64,000 nucleotides of DNA from Candidatus Altimarinota bacterium. GTDB taxonomy: Bacteria > Patescibacteriota > Gracilibacteria > BD1-5 > UBA2023. Numbering within the stretch: the first letter of the stretch is position 1; each line of letters opens with the position of its first letter. This document shows positions 9,886 to 21,914 of the stretch, piece after piece. The DNA is taken from positions 78,081 to 142,080 of the forward strand of contig JACMPW010000003.1 in NCBI GenBank assembly GCA_014377305.1. The letters run 5' to 3'. The notes beneath the pieces are model-generated. The model did not search any database and was not told the DNA's origin. It worked only from the letters and a program-made list of their open reading frames with translations. A program made the position numbers and the translations under genes.

Positions 9886-12477
9886 CTATTTCCAGGTAAA
9901 TGTGAGCTCATCTCAGGCAGCAGACAGTACCAGATTTTGTTTCTTTTTACCTGTAGCAATCATCATATCTGCGATAGCATCCTCGACCTTATCTTGGATA
10001 TATCGTCTGACGGGACGAGCTCCATACTCTGGATTGTAGGTTGATTTGAGGATGAGATTCACCGCTTTGGTATCATAGCTCGCTACAATAGATAGAGTTG
10101 CGAGACGCTCTAAGAGATCATCGAGCTGGAGTGTGACGATATTTTTGAGTACTTTTTTGTCGAGCGGATTGAACACGATTGTCTTGTCGATACGGTTGAG
10201 GAACTCAGGAGAAAAATAATCAGGAAGCTGTTTGAGGACTTTATCTCGGATGACTGAGTAGTCAGCAATAATTTTTTCTTCCTCTTTTTCTCCTGTTGAA
10301 AATCCGATCTGTGATGCCTTCTCATTGAATTCATCTGATCCGATATTGGAGGTCATGATGATAATCGTATTCTTGAAGTTGACAGTTCGACCCTTGCCAT
10401 CTGTGACAACACCATCTTCGAGGATCTGGAGGAGGAGATTATAGACATCGCTATTTCCCTTCTCTATCTCATCGAGGAGTACGATCGAGTACGGCTTGCG
10501 ACGCACCTTCTCAGTGAGCATACCACCCTCCTCATAGCCAACATATCCAGCAGTCGTACCGATGAGCTTGGATGCAGATGACTTGTCCTGGAACTCACTC
10601 ATATCGATCTTGACGAGAGCCTTGGGATCAGCGAAGAACTCCTCAGCAAGGACTCGTACGAGTTCAGTTTTCCCAACTCCAGTCGGCCCGAGGAAGAGAA
10701 ATGATCCAATAGGACGATTCGGATTGGATATACCTACTCCTGAACGCTTGAGTGAACTCGTGATAGCAGAGATAGCGTCAGACTGGCCGAGAATTCTCTT
10801 TTTGAGGAGGAGATCGAGTCATCTGAGACGAGACATATCTTCTTTTTCGAGATTTTTGAGTGGAACACCGCTGATCTGATGGATAACTCTCTGGATATCT
10901 GATCCAGTGATATGGAGGCGATCCTTGCGTGGGATGGTTCGTTTTTTCTTTTTTTCCTCGACTTGCAGTGTGATAGATTCGATCATTTTTCTCTTGGCAA
11001 GAGCCTTTTGGTATTGTTGTGAGATGAGGAGATCTTCCATTTCTTTTTGTACTATCTGCATTTTTCCCTTGAGCTCGGTGACCTCTGAGGTGTCGAAGTT
11101 GTAGGTCATACTCTTGGTACTACATGCCTCATCGATGAGATCGATTGCCTTGTCTGGGAGGAATCGGTCGGTAATATAGCGAGTTGAGAGTTCGACTGCA
11201 TCTAATATAGCATCATCATCGATGATGAGATTGTGGAACTCTTCGAAACTCGAACGAAGCCCTGTGATGATGAGATTTGCTACTTCTTTGGTGGGTTCTG
11301 CAACATCAATCTTCTGGAAACGACGCTCAAGAGCAGAGTCCTTTTCGATATATTTCTGATACTCCGTGAGTGTTGTAGCACCGATGAGTGATATCTTGCC
11401 ACGAGCCATAGCAGGCTTGAGGATATTGGCTGCATCGAGCGATCCCTCTCCAGAGCCAGCTCCGATGATTGTATGGATCTCATCGATGAATATGATGACC
11501 TCATTTTCGAGCTTGGATGCCTCGTCGATAACGAGCTTGATCCGCTGTTCGAACTCACCTCGATACTTGGTTCCTGCGACCATCTGAGACAAATTGAGTG
11601 AGATGATCCGCTTGTTCTGCATAGCAAATGGCACTGTCCCCTCGACGATACGACGAGCGAGTCACTCTACCACTGCAGTCTTACCGACTCCTGGATCTCC
11701 GACAAGACAGGGATTATTTTTGGTCTTGCGATTGAGGATCGAGATCAGACGATCGATCTCAGCATCACGACCGAATATGGGATCGATCTTCTTGTTGCGG
11801 GCCTCGAGTGTGAGATCAACACCAAAAAAATCAAGTGCCGGCGTCGTAGAGTCTTTTTTATCTTGAGGAATATTCTGGTCGAATGGGGCTCATTTTTTCG
11901 GTTCTTCTTTTCATTTTCATTTTTCTTTTCATTTCTTGTCATCATTGGCACCACCGAATGTATCCTCTATGAGATGTACGAGATCATCAATCGTCTCAAA
12001 CATACCTCCAGTACTCGCTCCACCCGCTCACGCTATGAGTGTATTGATCTCGACGAGTTCGATATCGAACGCCTTGGGATCGATCCCGATGAAGTCGAGA
12101 ATCTGGATGAACCAATTATCCGTCTCAGAGTGGAGGAGTGCTAGGAGATAATCCTCGAGACCAGCTTGGCCCTTGCCGAACTTGGCTGCTGTTCGCATAG
12201 AGTCGATGATGACCGCCTTGAGTCGAGGAGATATACCAGCATAGTCACCACCACGATTACCACCCTCGAGTTGGAACGGAGGACGAGAGAATAGGTCGAT
12301 GAGTATAGCATCATTGATCCCAAAGCTACCGAAGAGATCATAGATATTGCCATCCGTGACCTTGGCCATCTGGATGAGGATATCCTCTGGGAGGATTTCT
12401 CGATAGCCAAATTGCTTGGCTCGTCATTCGGCGGCGAGCATGATATCGCGATATTGTGTAGTGAATTGGTTGAGCAT
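9886..12477 (-). CDS. clpC: ClpC-type AAA+ unfoldase (Clp ATPase, two AAA domains)
   Basis: Unfolds proteins for the ClpP protease. The 863-aa product has an N-terminal Clp-N domain (from [14 protein letters not shown]), a first AAA module, a short middle segment resembling a UVR motif ([14 protein letters not shown]) and a second AAA module with [15 protein letters not shown] and VLLDEIEKG, then the D2-small domain ending in [14 protein letters not shown]. The loop KASQIGFST contains the I-G-F tripeptide used to dock ClpP, so ClpC fits better than ClpB; no clpP is in the window. The frame passes a TGA at 9913 and stops at TAG 9886, adding GDELTFTWK. An upstream TTTCCA-17-TACAAT may be its promoter. 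Confidence 0.9.
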
Positions 12478-12770
12478 GAGGTATTGATGGTAAACTTTGT
12501 GTGAAGATTATAGAGAAAACAGAGAAAAATCAACTCTATCTATTCCCGTATTGTAGCAGGAGTTGAATGAAATGGAAACAATTTTTCCTTGCGAAATATA
12601 TGAAATAATGAGAGAGTATAATTTACTTTTGAGATGAGATGATTACACTGATATATGAAAATCATAATTCTTCCTTTTATTTTAAAATCTTAAGTACTCG
12701 AGATCTACCCAACAACATAAGTAGATCCTATATACTTCAGGATGATAAGACAAAATAACTATTCATTTGT
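12478..12770. other. Intergenic region between clpC and the response regulator
   Basis: A 293-bp AT-rich gap between divergent genes, so it must hold both promoters. I see a reasonable -10/-35 pair for clpC (TTTCCA-17-TACAAT, minus strand) and no clear one for the regulator. A 31-codon frame beginning near 12572 is open but has no support. No tRNA or known RNA structure was recognised. Confidence 0.5.
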
Positions 12771-13445
12771 ATGCAAAAAATACTCCTCATAGAAGATGAT
12801 ACTGGTATCATAACTCCTCTAAGAATATACATCGAACAGTCTGGATACTCTATCATAGTATGTCAAGATGGTAATCTCGCACTCGATATATTCACGACCG
12901 AGAAACCAACTCTCATAATACTCGATATCAATCTCCCTGGCAAAAATGGAATCGAAATCTGTGAAGCGATCAGAGCTATATCAGAAACACCGATAATCAT
13001 ACTTTCCGCTCGCGAGAGTGAAGATGACAAAGTGATGCTCCTCGGACTCGGTGCAGATGACTATGTATCGAAACCATTTTCCCCCCGAGAACTCATGGCT
13101 CGTATCGCAACCATCATCAAGCGGATCGAAAGTCGCAAAAAACTAAAAACCAACAAAACACTCACTCTCGGAAATATCTCTATCGACGCCAAAAACTTTG
13201 TCGTGACAGTCGGAGGCGATGAAATCAAACTCACCAAAACAGAATTTGCTATACTCGAATACTTCGCAAAAAATACAGATAGTGTCATCAAGCGAGAGTC
13301 TCTTATGAAGGATATCATCGGATATGAGAACTATCTCTATGACAGGACGATCGATACTCATGTGAAAAATCTCAGGAAAAAAATCGGAGAAAGTATAGAA
13401 ATCGAGACGATCCGTGGTATCGGATATAGGACTCATATTGTATAA
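12771..13445 (+). CDS. OmpR/PhoB-family response regulator (orphan)
   Basis: A 224-aa two-component regulator. The receiver has the acidic pair (LLIEDDTG), the phospho-acceptor Asp in LIILDINLPG, Thr/Ser near IIILSARE and the conserved Lys in YVSKPFSPREL. The C-terminal winged helix has LTKTEFAILEYFA, DRTIDTHVKNLRKKI and GIGYR. No histidine kinase gene lies beside it. There are no TGA codons. It is followed after 121 bp by murA and could be co-transcribed with it; its targets are unknown. Confidence 0.93.
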   Translation: MQKILLIEDDTGIITPLRIYIEQSGYSIIVCQDGNLALDIFTTEKPTLIILDINLPGKNGIEICEAIRAISETPIIILSARESEDDKVMLLGLGADDYVSKPFSPRELMARIATIIKRIESRKKLKTNKTLTLGNISIDAKNFVVTVGGDEIKLTKTEFAILEYFAKNTDSVIKRESLMKDIIGYENYLYDRTIDTHVKNLRKKIGESIEIETIRGIGYRTHIV

Positions 13446-13566
13446 TAAATCAATTATGGTTACATAATTGTACTATTTTATAGGATTTGTGACTTCGAGT
13501 TGCGAATCCTCTTTGTTTCTATAGAATACAAATACTTTTTTGGTATCTTTATTTTGAATTCGTACT

Positions 13567-14823
13567 ATGCTATCTCTCCACTGACCTCAATACCTCTCTG
13601 GTAGCGTAGATATCTCAGGCTCCAAAAACGCCGCCCTCCCACTCATCGCCTGTGGCCTCTTTTTTGAAGAATTTACTCTCCATAATGTCCCTCGTATTGG
13701 TGATGTTTTGACATTTCTCGAAATTATCAAGTCTCTAGGCGTAGTAGTCACATTTGTATGAAGTACTCTCACACTCGATACAAGAGCCATGAGCATGGAG
13801 CATCTCAATACTGATCTCGTAAAAAAAATAAGAGTCGGTATATTTCTATTTCCAGCCCTACTCAAGCGATTCCGTACCCTAGAGATACCCTATCCTGGAG
13901 GATGTAATATCGGCAAGCGACCGATCGATGAACATATTCGTGGATTCGAGGCATTCGGCTATGTGAATGAATGAACTGGTGAGATGTTGCATTTTTCGGG
14001 CAATTATAGTACTACTAATGTATGTATATCAGCAGGATTCGCTGTGACTGCTACTGAAAATATTCTCATGATAGGAGCGTTCCGCTCGGGTCGTACCACT
14101 ATAGAACTCGCAGCAATGGAACCACATGTGATGAATATGATAGAGTTCCTCAGATCTCTCGGTATCACTATATCCGTATCACACGATCATACGATCACAG
14201 TAGACGGTATCAAGCATGCACCAGAACAAGCAGAGGCAACAGTGATACATGACTATATCGAGAGTGGTACATTCATCATACTCGCAGCACTGACGGCTCG
14301 AGATCATATCGTGATCCATCATGCGAGGATCCGTGATCTCAGATTCTTCATAGCGAAGTGCCGAGAGGCATGAGTCAAGCTCGATCTCGATGAATCCAAT
14401 GATACTATCACAGTATATAATTCTCGAGATTCACTCAAGTCTCTACACTTCCAAACCAATATCTATCCAGGATTCCCGACAGATCTCCAGTCCCCTTTTT
14501 CACTCCTCCTCACCCAAGCAGAGTGAGTATCACGGGTACATGAGGTACTATTTGAGTGACGACTCAACTGGTTGGTCGAGATCGAGAAAATGAAGGGGCA
14601 TATTGCTATCATGAATCCGCATGAGGCTCTCATATTCGGACATACTCCCCTCAAGTGAGCTATGGTGTCATCATGGGATCTGAGGGCCTGAGTAACGATG
14701 ATCCTCGCTGGGATGATCGCAAGCTGAGAGACCATGATAACTAATGTAGAATATATCGAACGAGGATATGAGGATATCATCGGGAAAATCGCGAAGCTCG
14801 GTGGAAAAATAGAAACTGTATAA
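13567..14823 (+). CDS. murA: UDP-N-acetylglucosamine 1-carboxyvinyltransferase (MurA)
   Basis: First committed step of peptidoglycan synthesis: transfers enolpyruvate from PEP to UDP-GlcNAc. The 418-aa product has GSVDISGSKNAALPL near the N-terminus (Lys and Asn of the substrate site) and PGGCNIGKRPIDEH with the catalytic Cys that fosfomycin attacks, then GAFRSGRTTIELA. Seven or more conserved or loop glycines are TGA. The frame opens after a TAG at about 13528; ATG 13567 gives an N-terminus of normal MurA length. It ends TAA at 14821, 9 bp before the next small frame. Confidence 0.93.
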
Positions 14824-14832
14824 AAACTATTT

Positions 14833-15024
14833 ATGTGATATTGAGACCACCTACCGTCTGGTGGGCAACATAACAAAAAACCACTCACGAGGTGACAGAT
14901 CAAAAAACTCCAACAAGCATATGCGACTGCTGGAGAAATATCCGAATCCGTGAAGAATATCGAAGAGAAAGAACAAGAAACTACACAGAGAGAAGTGCAG
15001 GATGTATTGAATATGATATTCTAA
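14833..15024 (+). CDS. Small hypothetical protein after murA (63 aa)
   Basis: ATG 14833 to TAA 15022, with TGA at codons 2, 4 and 21. The N-terminus is Gly/His/polar, and the C-terminal half is a charged amphipathic helix (ESVKNIEEKEQETTQREVQDVL). It starts 9 bp after murA and converges with the acyltransferase, whose stop is 2 bp away. No family recognised; its small size makes this tentative. Confidence 0.45.
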
Positions 15025-15025
15025 T

Positions 15026-16123
15026 TTATTTCCTGATATTCTCTATCCATCTCACACTAGCCCATGCCACTAGGAGTGATAAGGCTATAGTAGCCATACT
15101 GAATATACTCCAGTCAGTGAATGAAGTATATACTTGATGAAATATGGTCATGAGGAGTATACTAATAATGAGTCCATGCCAGAGGTAGAGGCTATAGGAG
15201 ATACCCGCAATCCAAGTGAAGAATCGATTATCTATCCAGATGCCACAAAATCTCGAATAAATGAGAGCGTATATAGCGATCGCCCAGAGTCCTGGAATGA
15301 TTGGAAATCTATATGGACTCATCGGATAAGAATACGCGAGATCTGGAGCTCATCTGATGATCCAGAGGTATGAGAATATAGATACTATTGAGGTAACAAA
15401 AATAACATCCCAAATAATATGTTTCGTCATATTACGATATCCGGTGATGAGTCCACCGATGACAATCCCCATGATCGAGTAAAGTGCGAATATGAACGGA
15501 CTATAGTGAGGAAACCAGACACTGAGTATCCCATCTCATGGTATCCATGGGAGCGATACCCATATTCAGTGAAGTGAGAGAAATATACAAATATAAGCAA
15601 TTATTGAACTATATATGTATTTTTTTTGTATATGAGCTAATCCGATCATCATAGCAACCGTGAATACATATCCCATCATATCATATCCGATAAACCAGAG
15701 TGGTCAGTTGACAGATGTCGGGAAAAATATAGTCGGTGATACCCAATTGAGAAAAGTGAAGCCAGATAAAAGTTGAGGTAGACTACTCAAACTAAAACCT
15801 GATATGTATATGCCCCAGACGAATGAAGCAGTCAGTACTACATAATATGCAGGAGCAATACGCCACCACCTATCTATGATGACTTTGCGAATATCAGGTT
15901 TCTTTTCGTCATGGAGGATATATCCCCAATATCCTAGGGAACGCAAGAGTCCTGTGAGGATAAAAAAAACTGCAACTACCACTGGCAACATATTAAAAAA
16001 CTCATAGAGAGCCCAATCCCAGTCTGCGAGACCCTGTATTGGTCTGATCTGTTGGAGATGATACAATACGATGATGAGTGCGATGATACCACGCAGTCCT
16101 GAGATACCATTGAGTTTTTGCAT
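15026..16123 (-). CDS. Acyltransferase-3 family membrane protein (OafA-like)
   Basis: An integral-membrane O-acyltransferase of about ten helices (365 aa). The N-terminus carries the family signature LNGISGLRGIIALIIVLYHL, and the RxxR-type segment RKVIIDRWWRIAPAYYVV follows. The C-terminus has FFTWIAGISYSLYLWHGLI. Such proteins acetylate or otherwise acylate cell-surface sugars or peptidoglycan. A second member of the family is encoded at 41254-42318 in the glycan locus. Here it stands alone between murA and the UvrD helicase. Confidence 0.85.
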
Positions 16124-16201
16124 ATCTGGATTGTATAGAGCGACTCATTTTTTGCAACTCTAGCTCGACTTATTCAGGGTTTTCTATAGAATTCAGGAGA
16201 A

Positions 16202-16207
16202 TATAAT
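16202..16207 (+). promoter_or_regulatory. TATAAT -10 box directly before the helicase ATG
   Basis: A perfect TATAAT ends 8 bp before the ATG at 16216, which predicts a transcript with zero to two leader nucleotides. The -35 region is poor. Confidence 0.45.
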
Positions 16208-16215
16208 ATTCTACT

Positions 16216-19200
16216 ATGACTCCATTTGCTGATATCCTCGCGTCGCTCAATACTCAGCAACGAGAAGCTGTAGAAACTATATATGGACCAGTCCTCGTGA
16301 TCGCCTGACCAGGGAGTGGAAAAACTCAGATCCTCGGAGCTCGTATCGCGAATATACTCAAGGAAACCGACTATCTCCCATCCAATATCCTCTGTCTCAC
16401 CTTCACAGACAACGCTGCTCGCAATATGCGTGATCGTCTCGCTCGTATGATCGGGCCTGATGCCTACCGTGTAGCAATCCATACATTCCACAGCTTCGGC
16501 AATGAGATACTCGCCCGGTATAGATATCTATTTCGTGAATATAGCGACTCAGGAACGATAGATATAGTGACGGCATCTCGTATCCTCGATGAGATACTCG
16601 CTCCTCTCGCCTGGAACGATCCATACAAGCCAGGTATGAGAGCCTGAGAAACCATCCAGGACATCCTCGGGCGTATCTGAGATCTCAAAAAATGAGGCAT
16701 CACACCAACTCTCTATCGTATGATCCTCGAGATGAATCGTCGAACCATCGATGGGCTCGCACCTATTCTCCAGAGTCATTTTGAGCAAATAGACGCCCTA
16801 GGTCAGAAGAAAGATGAGAAACTGCAAAAGATCGCCATATTCAAAAATATTACTAATATAGTTCAACAATTGTCCGAAAATGAGAGTATAGGCGGATATG
16901 ACTCACTCCTCCATACTATACAACTCTGACTCGATGAAGCCTGGTTAGAATATGATGATGAGCCGAGTACCAAGTTCCTCACCGCCTGGAAAAATAGCTG
17001 GACAGACAAGAACTACCAATGAGATCGTATCTGGAAAGAGTCGGAGAAGCTCAAAAAACAACTCTCGCTTGCAAATATCTATGAGATATACCAATCCCGT
17101 CTCGAATCAGAGTGACTCGTAGACTTCTCTGATATGATATTGAGAGCTATCGAGCTCGTCGAGCGAGATCCGATGATCCAGGCGAACCTAGCAGAACAAT
17201 ACCAGTTTATCCTCATCGATGAGTTCCAGGATACCAACGAAGCACAGATGCGACTCGTGAACTCGATACTCTCAGTAGACAGTGAGAATCCCAATATATT
17301 CGCCGTTGGAGATGATGATCAATCCATCTACAAGTTCCAATGAGCCAATGTCAAAAATATCCGAGACTTCCATGATAGATATACAGATACTCGACTCATC
17401 ATCTTGGGTACGAACTATCGATCTACCAGTGAGATCATCGAGTCTAGTCGAGCAGTTATAGTATCTCAACAGTCCGATATATCAACTATATTCCCATGAA
17501 CTAGCAAGGATTTCCAGTCAAATAGCGGCCAATGAGAATGAGTACACCAATATAGATACAATACTGAGCTCCATGAGCTCTCTGCTATCATCTCAGATAT
17601 AGAGATAAAGATAGCATCTGGAATACAACCTCAGGATATCGCAGTCATCGTGAAAAAGAATAAATCCCTCGAAACTCTCGCCAAGTGACTCCTCGGAATA
17701 TGAATACCAGTCAGTATGAGCAAATCTGAGTCTATCTGGGAAGATGAGATCATCATGCTCATCACGAATATACTGAAATATCTCAACTCACTCTGTACCA
17801 ATCAGGAACTCAAAGAAGTCCTCGTCGATATCCTCACTCACCCGTGTTGGAATATCTCTCGTCTAACTCTCTGGCAAGTCTCTCGTGATATCTATCATAG
17901 TCGCAAGGCTGAAAACAAGAGCTGGATAGAACAACTCTCGAGTCACGAGACACCTGAGATCCGAGATCTCGGATACTTCCTGAAGGAACTCTCCAATATG
18001 AGTGAATATAGTCGTCTCGAGGATCTCATAGATGCTATCACCGGTGCATCATCACTTATACTCCCAGATGAACATGATGAGGACAGTAGATCGAATCCAC
18101 TACAGATATCGATGCTCTGAGGCGAGAAGAGGGACTTCGTTTCACCTATTTATACTCACTTTTTCGGACAATTATCGAACTCTAATAGTACAATATCGGA
18201 ACAATATCAACTGAAAGCGAGATCTCTCGCCAATATAGCAAAACTGACCAATGAGATCCGCAACTACAAGAAACAAAAACCACTCCTGATGCTGAGAGAC
18301 GCAATCGAGCTCATTTCCATGATCGAGAAATACGATATCCGTATCGAGACATCGCATCTCATCGGAAATGAGCAGGCTGCTGTCAATCTCATCACCGTCC
18401 ACAAGGCGAAGTGACTCGAGTGGGATAATGTGTATGTACCATTTCTCACAAAACGTGAATACAAGCTCGGCAAAATATCTGGGGCTACATTGCCAAAAAA
18501 TCTTCCCCTCGAAGCCGACAAAGACGACGATGCTGATATCGAACGGCTCGTCTATACGGGATATACTCGAGCTCGGCACACTCTGAATGTGAGCTACTCA
18601 GTGATGAGTATGGATGAACGGGTAAATGAACCACTCCCATGTATTGGATCAGAGATGAATGAATGGGTAGAGCAAGCTGATATCACACCGATGAGTCTAG
18701 CGGACAATCTCGAGAACGCTAGCCAATCCCTCTGGAGTCTCCCCTACGATACTCAGGAAGAGGCATTTCTCCAAGATAGGGTCGACAAGCAGTTTATCAT
18801 GAGTGCGACCGCATTGCAGAACTTCCTCGATATCAGCTCAGGTGGTCCGACTCACTTCGTAGCGAACAATATTCTCAGATTCCCCGGGGCAAAGAATATA
18901 GCAGGATGCTACGGGTCTGCGATGCATACCGCTCTCGAGATATTTTTCACGGATTACAAAACAAATAACTCATACAAAAAAGAAATCCTCTACACTGAGT
19001 TCGAGAAAAGTCTCCGAAAAGAAGGATTCGAGAAACCAATCGAGGATACCTGGCTCGCCAAGTGACGAGAAAACCTCGAAGCACTCTATAGTGAACTCGT
19101 CGGCAAACCCTATGGTGAACTCACTCTGGAGAAGGACTTCCGTACTGAGTGAGGTGGAGTCTGGCTAGGTGATATACAACTCACGGGCAAGATCGATCGC

Positions 19201-19602
19201 ATCGAGCGACTCGCCGATGATACTCTCATCATCACAGATTACAAGACAGGTGGATGATTCGATAGCTTTGACGGCAAGTGAGCCGACTATGCTCGGGTGA
19301 AACAGTGGAAATATCGACTCCAACTCGCCTTCTATGCGATCCTGTTCGAGCTCTCACCTCGCTATAGAGCGTTCCCTCGTCGCCAGTTCGAGCTCTTTTT
19401 CATAGAAAAAAACCATGACGAAGACCGGTTCCACCGAGTGACTGAATATATCCACGAGGGAGAGATCGAGCGGACCAAGTCCCTCATCCGAGCCGTCACC
19501 GAGTGCATCCGTACACTGCGGTTTCCTGATGTGAGCAAGTATCCTGCGACTATTGAGGGGATCAGACAGTTTGAGGAGGATCTTTTGAATTGACAAATAT
19601 AG
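16216..19602 (+). CDS. UvrD/Rep-type helicase fused to a PD-(D/E)XK (RecB-type) nuclease
   Basis: An 1128-aa DNA helicase-nuclease. Helicase motifs appear in order: Q-motif LNTQQREAV, Walker A AGPGSGKT (first G is TGA), TFTDNAARNMRDR, LIDEFQDTNEAQ (Walker B), GDDDQSIYKFQGA, TNYRSTSEI and VHKAKGLEWD. After about residue 880 a nuclease domain follows: GSAMHTALEIFF, LTGKIDRIERL, IITDYKTGG and QLAFYAILFEL, the RecB-nuclease D...DxK...Q pattern. This layout suggests end resection, taking the role of RecBCD or AddAB. The frame reads through TGA at 19591 and ends at TAG 19600, adding GQI. Confidence 0.9.
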
Positions 19603-19639
19603 ATAATTCGTATTATTTATAATACTTAAAAATCTATTT

Positions 19640-20227
19640 ATGCTTCTCACTACTGACGACTGTTATAGCCGAATAGTTACTCTATCTCTCTGAGATCTCT
19701 ATCATGGTGCCTCAAAACTCGAAAGAACGGGTTGGATAAAAAGAAACATCCCAAATCCTGAGACTCTCGATCAACATCAGATATGAGCAGCCTTGATGAT
19801 CACTCAACAATTCAAGAGAGAAGTAGAAAAATTGCAAATCAACATCCTCGCAACACAAGATACTCTCCTGATCCATGATCTCGCTGAACCTGATCATCGG
19901 GTATGAGATATCACTCCTCATTGTGGCATATCACATGAGGCAAAGCGAGAAATAGAAGAAAAAGTAATACGCGAAATACTCTCGGACAAACCATATCTAT
20001 TGAAACTCTGGCTCGACTATGAAGACGGCAGGACTCCTGAATGAAGATTCGCAATGGAAATAGACAAGCTACAAGCAATAGAAAAAGCGAGATATTATGA
20101 AGATCTCCACGGTATACCATGACTTACTGAAGAATTTTTTACCTATTCAGTCATAAAAAAGAATCAAATATATACAGATTTTTTAGTTCGATATGCTATA
20201 GATTTGCAAGAAAATAAACCAAGATAA
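19640..20227 (+). CDS. HD-domain hydrolase of the HDDC2/YfbR type
   Basis: A 195-aa HD protein. The metal-binding segments are NPETLDQHQIGAALM, LIHDLAEPDHRVGDITP (HD pair plus the E-x-x-x-GDITP motif typical of YfbR/HDDC2) and FAMEIDKLQAIEKARYYE. Known relatives hydrolyse deoxyribonucleoside 5'-monophosphates; the exact substrate here is inferred only. It starts 37 bp after the helicase and may share its transcript. Five glycines are TGA. Confidence 0.82.
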
Positions 20228-20238
20228 TTTTCTAATAT

Positions 20239-20790
20239 CTACTTCCTCCAGTTCCTCGCAATTCCCCACCACACCAGTCACCATATAGCTCCTGAGAGAT
20301 GTCCGACGAGTGAGATACCTGGGACGAGTCCGATACCGATATTGATGGCGAGCATCGCGAGGATCTGAGGTGCCATCGGATGACGAGTTGTATAGAGGTC
20401 GATCCAGAGATAGGATAGTATAGCCATACAGAACCCTGATATCCCGATCGTCAGACTCTGTGGTACAGATATGATGAGAGCTCATGCTACGACGATCGTA
20501 GTAGAGATGAAGAACCAGGTATAGCGATCCCGTGACATACGAGCCTCGAGCTCTGGTCATGCTGTATATAGAAAGTAGCTATTGGCGAGGAGATGGATGA
20601 TACCTCAGTGGAGGAACTGAAATAGACAGATCTGTACTATGAGTGACACATAGTTCCCTGTCATGTAGTAGTAACCATTCATCCCGTAGAGACTCACGAA
20701 CTGTGGAAAAGCGAATCCAATCATCGAGATGACTACAGAGATGAGGATGAGGAGATGCGAGAGTGATCTCTGAGGGAAAAAAGGAAACAT
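20239..20790 (-). CDS. Rhomboid-family intramembrane serine protease
   Basis: A 183-aa protein with six predicted membrane helices. Catalytic residues are in place: HGGIIHLLANSYFL (the conserved His and Asn of helix 2), the serine in IGISGFC (normally GxSG) and the histidine in LVGHLSGAIWG. It should cleave substrates within the membrane. Its start at 20790 is just past the terminator that follows rpsO, so it needs its own promoter or read-through. It converges with the HD gene, 11 bp apart. Confidence 0.88.
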
Positions 20791-20793
20791 AAA

Positions 20794-20824
20794 AAAATCT
20801 CAAGAATATAATACTTGAGATTTT
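20794..20824 (-). terminator. Terminator after rpsO
   Basis: An 11-bp stem (AAAATCTCAAG with CTTGAGATTTT, 9-nt loop) lies 24 bp after the rpsO stop and is followed by a T-run on the minus strand. Confidence 0.85.
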
Positions 20825-20847
20825 ATGAGTTTTTTTCGAGATTGCAA

Positions 20848-21111
20848 TTATTTACGGAGATCGAGCTTGCCGATGAGATCAGCATATCGAGCTTCGTCTT
20901 TTCGCTTGAGATAGTCGAGGAGCTTGCGTCGTTTTGCTACCATCATGACGATACCACGGCGAGAGTGATTATCTTGTTTGTGGATTTCGAGGTGATTCTT
21001 GAGTGATTCGATACGAGATGTAAGGATCGCAACTTGGACTTCTGGAGATCCAGTGTCACCTTTTTTTGTTGCATACTGCTCCATGAGAGCTTTTTTGACT
21101 GCGTGTTCCAT
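20848..21111 (-). CDS. rpsO: 30S ribosomal protein S15
   Basis: 87 aa, normal S15 length. Contains [19 protein letters not shown] and [17 protein letters not shown], the rRNA-binding signatures, and ends LDLRK. The frame is open further upstream, but ATG 21111 gives the family length and a standard N-terminus ([10 protein letters not shown]). It is the last gene of an SPFH - nfeD - hrcA - rpsO series, 103 bp after hrcA. Confidence 0.96.
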   Translation of the reverse strand: MEHAVKKALMEQYATKKGDTGSPEVQVAILTSRIESLKNHLEIHKQDNHSRRGIVMMVAKRRKLLDYLKRKDEARYADLIGKLDLRK

Positions 21112-21214
21112 AGTATGTGGAGAAAAGTATCTGAGAGTAAATAGTGTCAGACCCGCAGATACACGAGTAGAGACAGATGGAGTATAGGTGAAAAGGGATG
21201 AAAAGCAAATTTTT

Positions 21215-21913
21215 CTACAATGTCTGACGTAATGCCGTAATATTGAAGGCATAATCCATCATGGTCGAACCGAGGATACCGAGGTATCCCGTGTATCCAT
21301 TGATTTCGATTTTTTTCACGATCATCGTCGATGACTCCAGTTCTGGGATGACACTCTCTTCGCCGATAAATGCTGATACCCGAGGGCCGATATCGAGTGA
21401 CTGAAGATAGTCGATGAATTGATGTTTATTCTCAAGACACTTGATGACCTGATACATCTCCTCGCCGAGAGCTCCATGATGACGCTCGAGATAGTTCGAG
21501 AGTCCAAGATAGTAAGAGGTTCCGAGTGACGGGATACAGGCGAATGTGATCTCTCCTGTCGTCTTCGTCAGACGAGCAACGAGCCCATAGAGAACATCAT
21601 CTATACGATTTTGTTCCAGCTTGGCACTCAGAGTCTGTTCTGCCTCGATGAAAACACCTGGCATCGTCTCCATCAAGTAGTCAACAAAAACTCGTAGTCC
21701 CCTATTGGTCGGGAGTCTACCCGCTGAATTATACGGTTGGAATATGAGTCCCATATCCTCGAGTGATGCCATATCGTTGCGGATGGTCGCACTCGATACT
21801 TGCATATCATACTTTGAGAGGAGGTTTTTGGATCCCATGATCTCGCCTGTTTTGAGGTATTCTTCGACGATATGCTTGAGTACTTGTACCTTTCGGTCTT
21901 GGATTTTTGGCAT
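21215..21913 (-). CDS. hrcA: Heat-inducible transcription repressor HrcA (short form)
   Basis: Represses chaperone operons in the absence of stress in other bacteria. The N-terminal winged helix is clear ([56 protein letters not shown]), and the C-terminus keeps [22 protein letters not shown] and ILGSTMMDY. At 232 aa it is about 100 residues shorter than usual HrcA, so the inserted or dimerisation part is reduced. It starts 1 nt after the nfeD stop. No canonical CIRCE operator is visible before groES or clpC. Confidence 0.9.
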   Translation of the reverse strand: MPKIQDRKVQVLKHIVEEYLKTGEIMGSKNLLSKYDMQVSSATIRNDMASLEDMGLIFQPYNSAGRLPTNRGLRVFVDYLMETMPGVFIEAEQTLSAKLEQNRIDDVLYGLVARLTKTTGEITFACIPSLGTSYYLGLSNYLERHHGALGEEMYQVIKCLENKHQFIDYLQSLDIGPRVSAFIGEESVIPELESSTMIVKKIEINGYTGYLGILGSTMMDYAFNITALRQTL

Positions 21914-21914
21914 A

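Noticed and set aside
12572..12667. 31-codon frame between clpC and the response regulator
   Set aside because: Very short, no promoter or conservation evidence.
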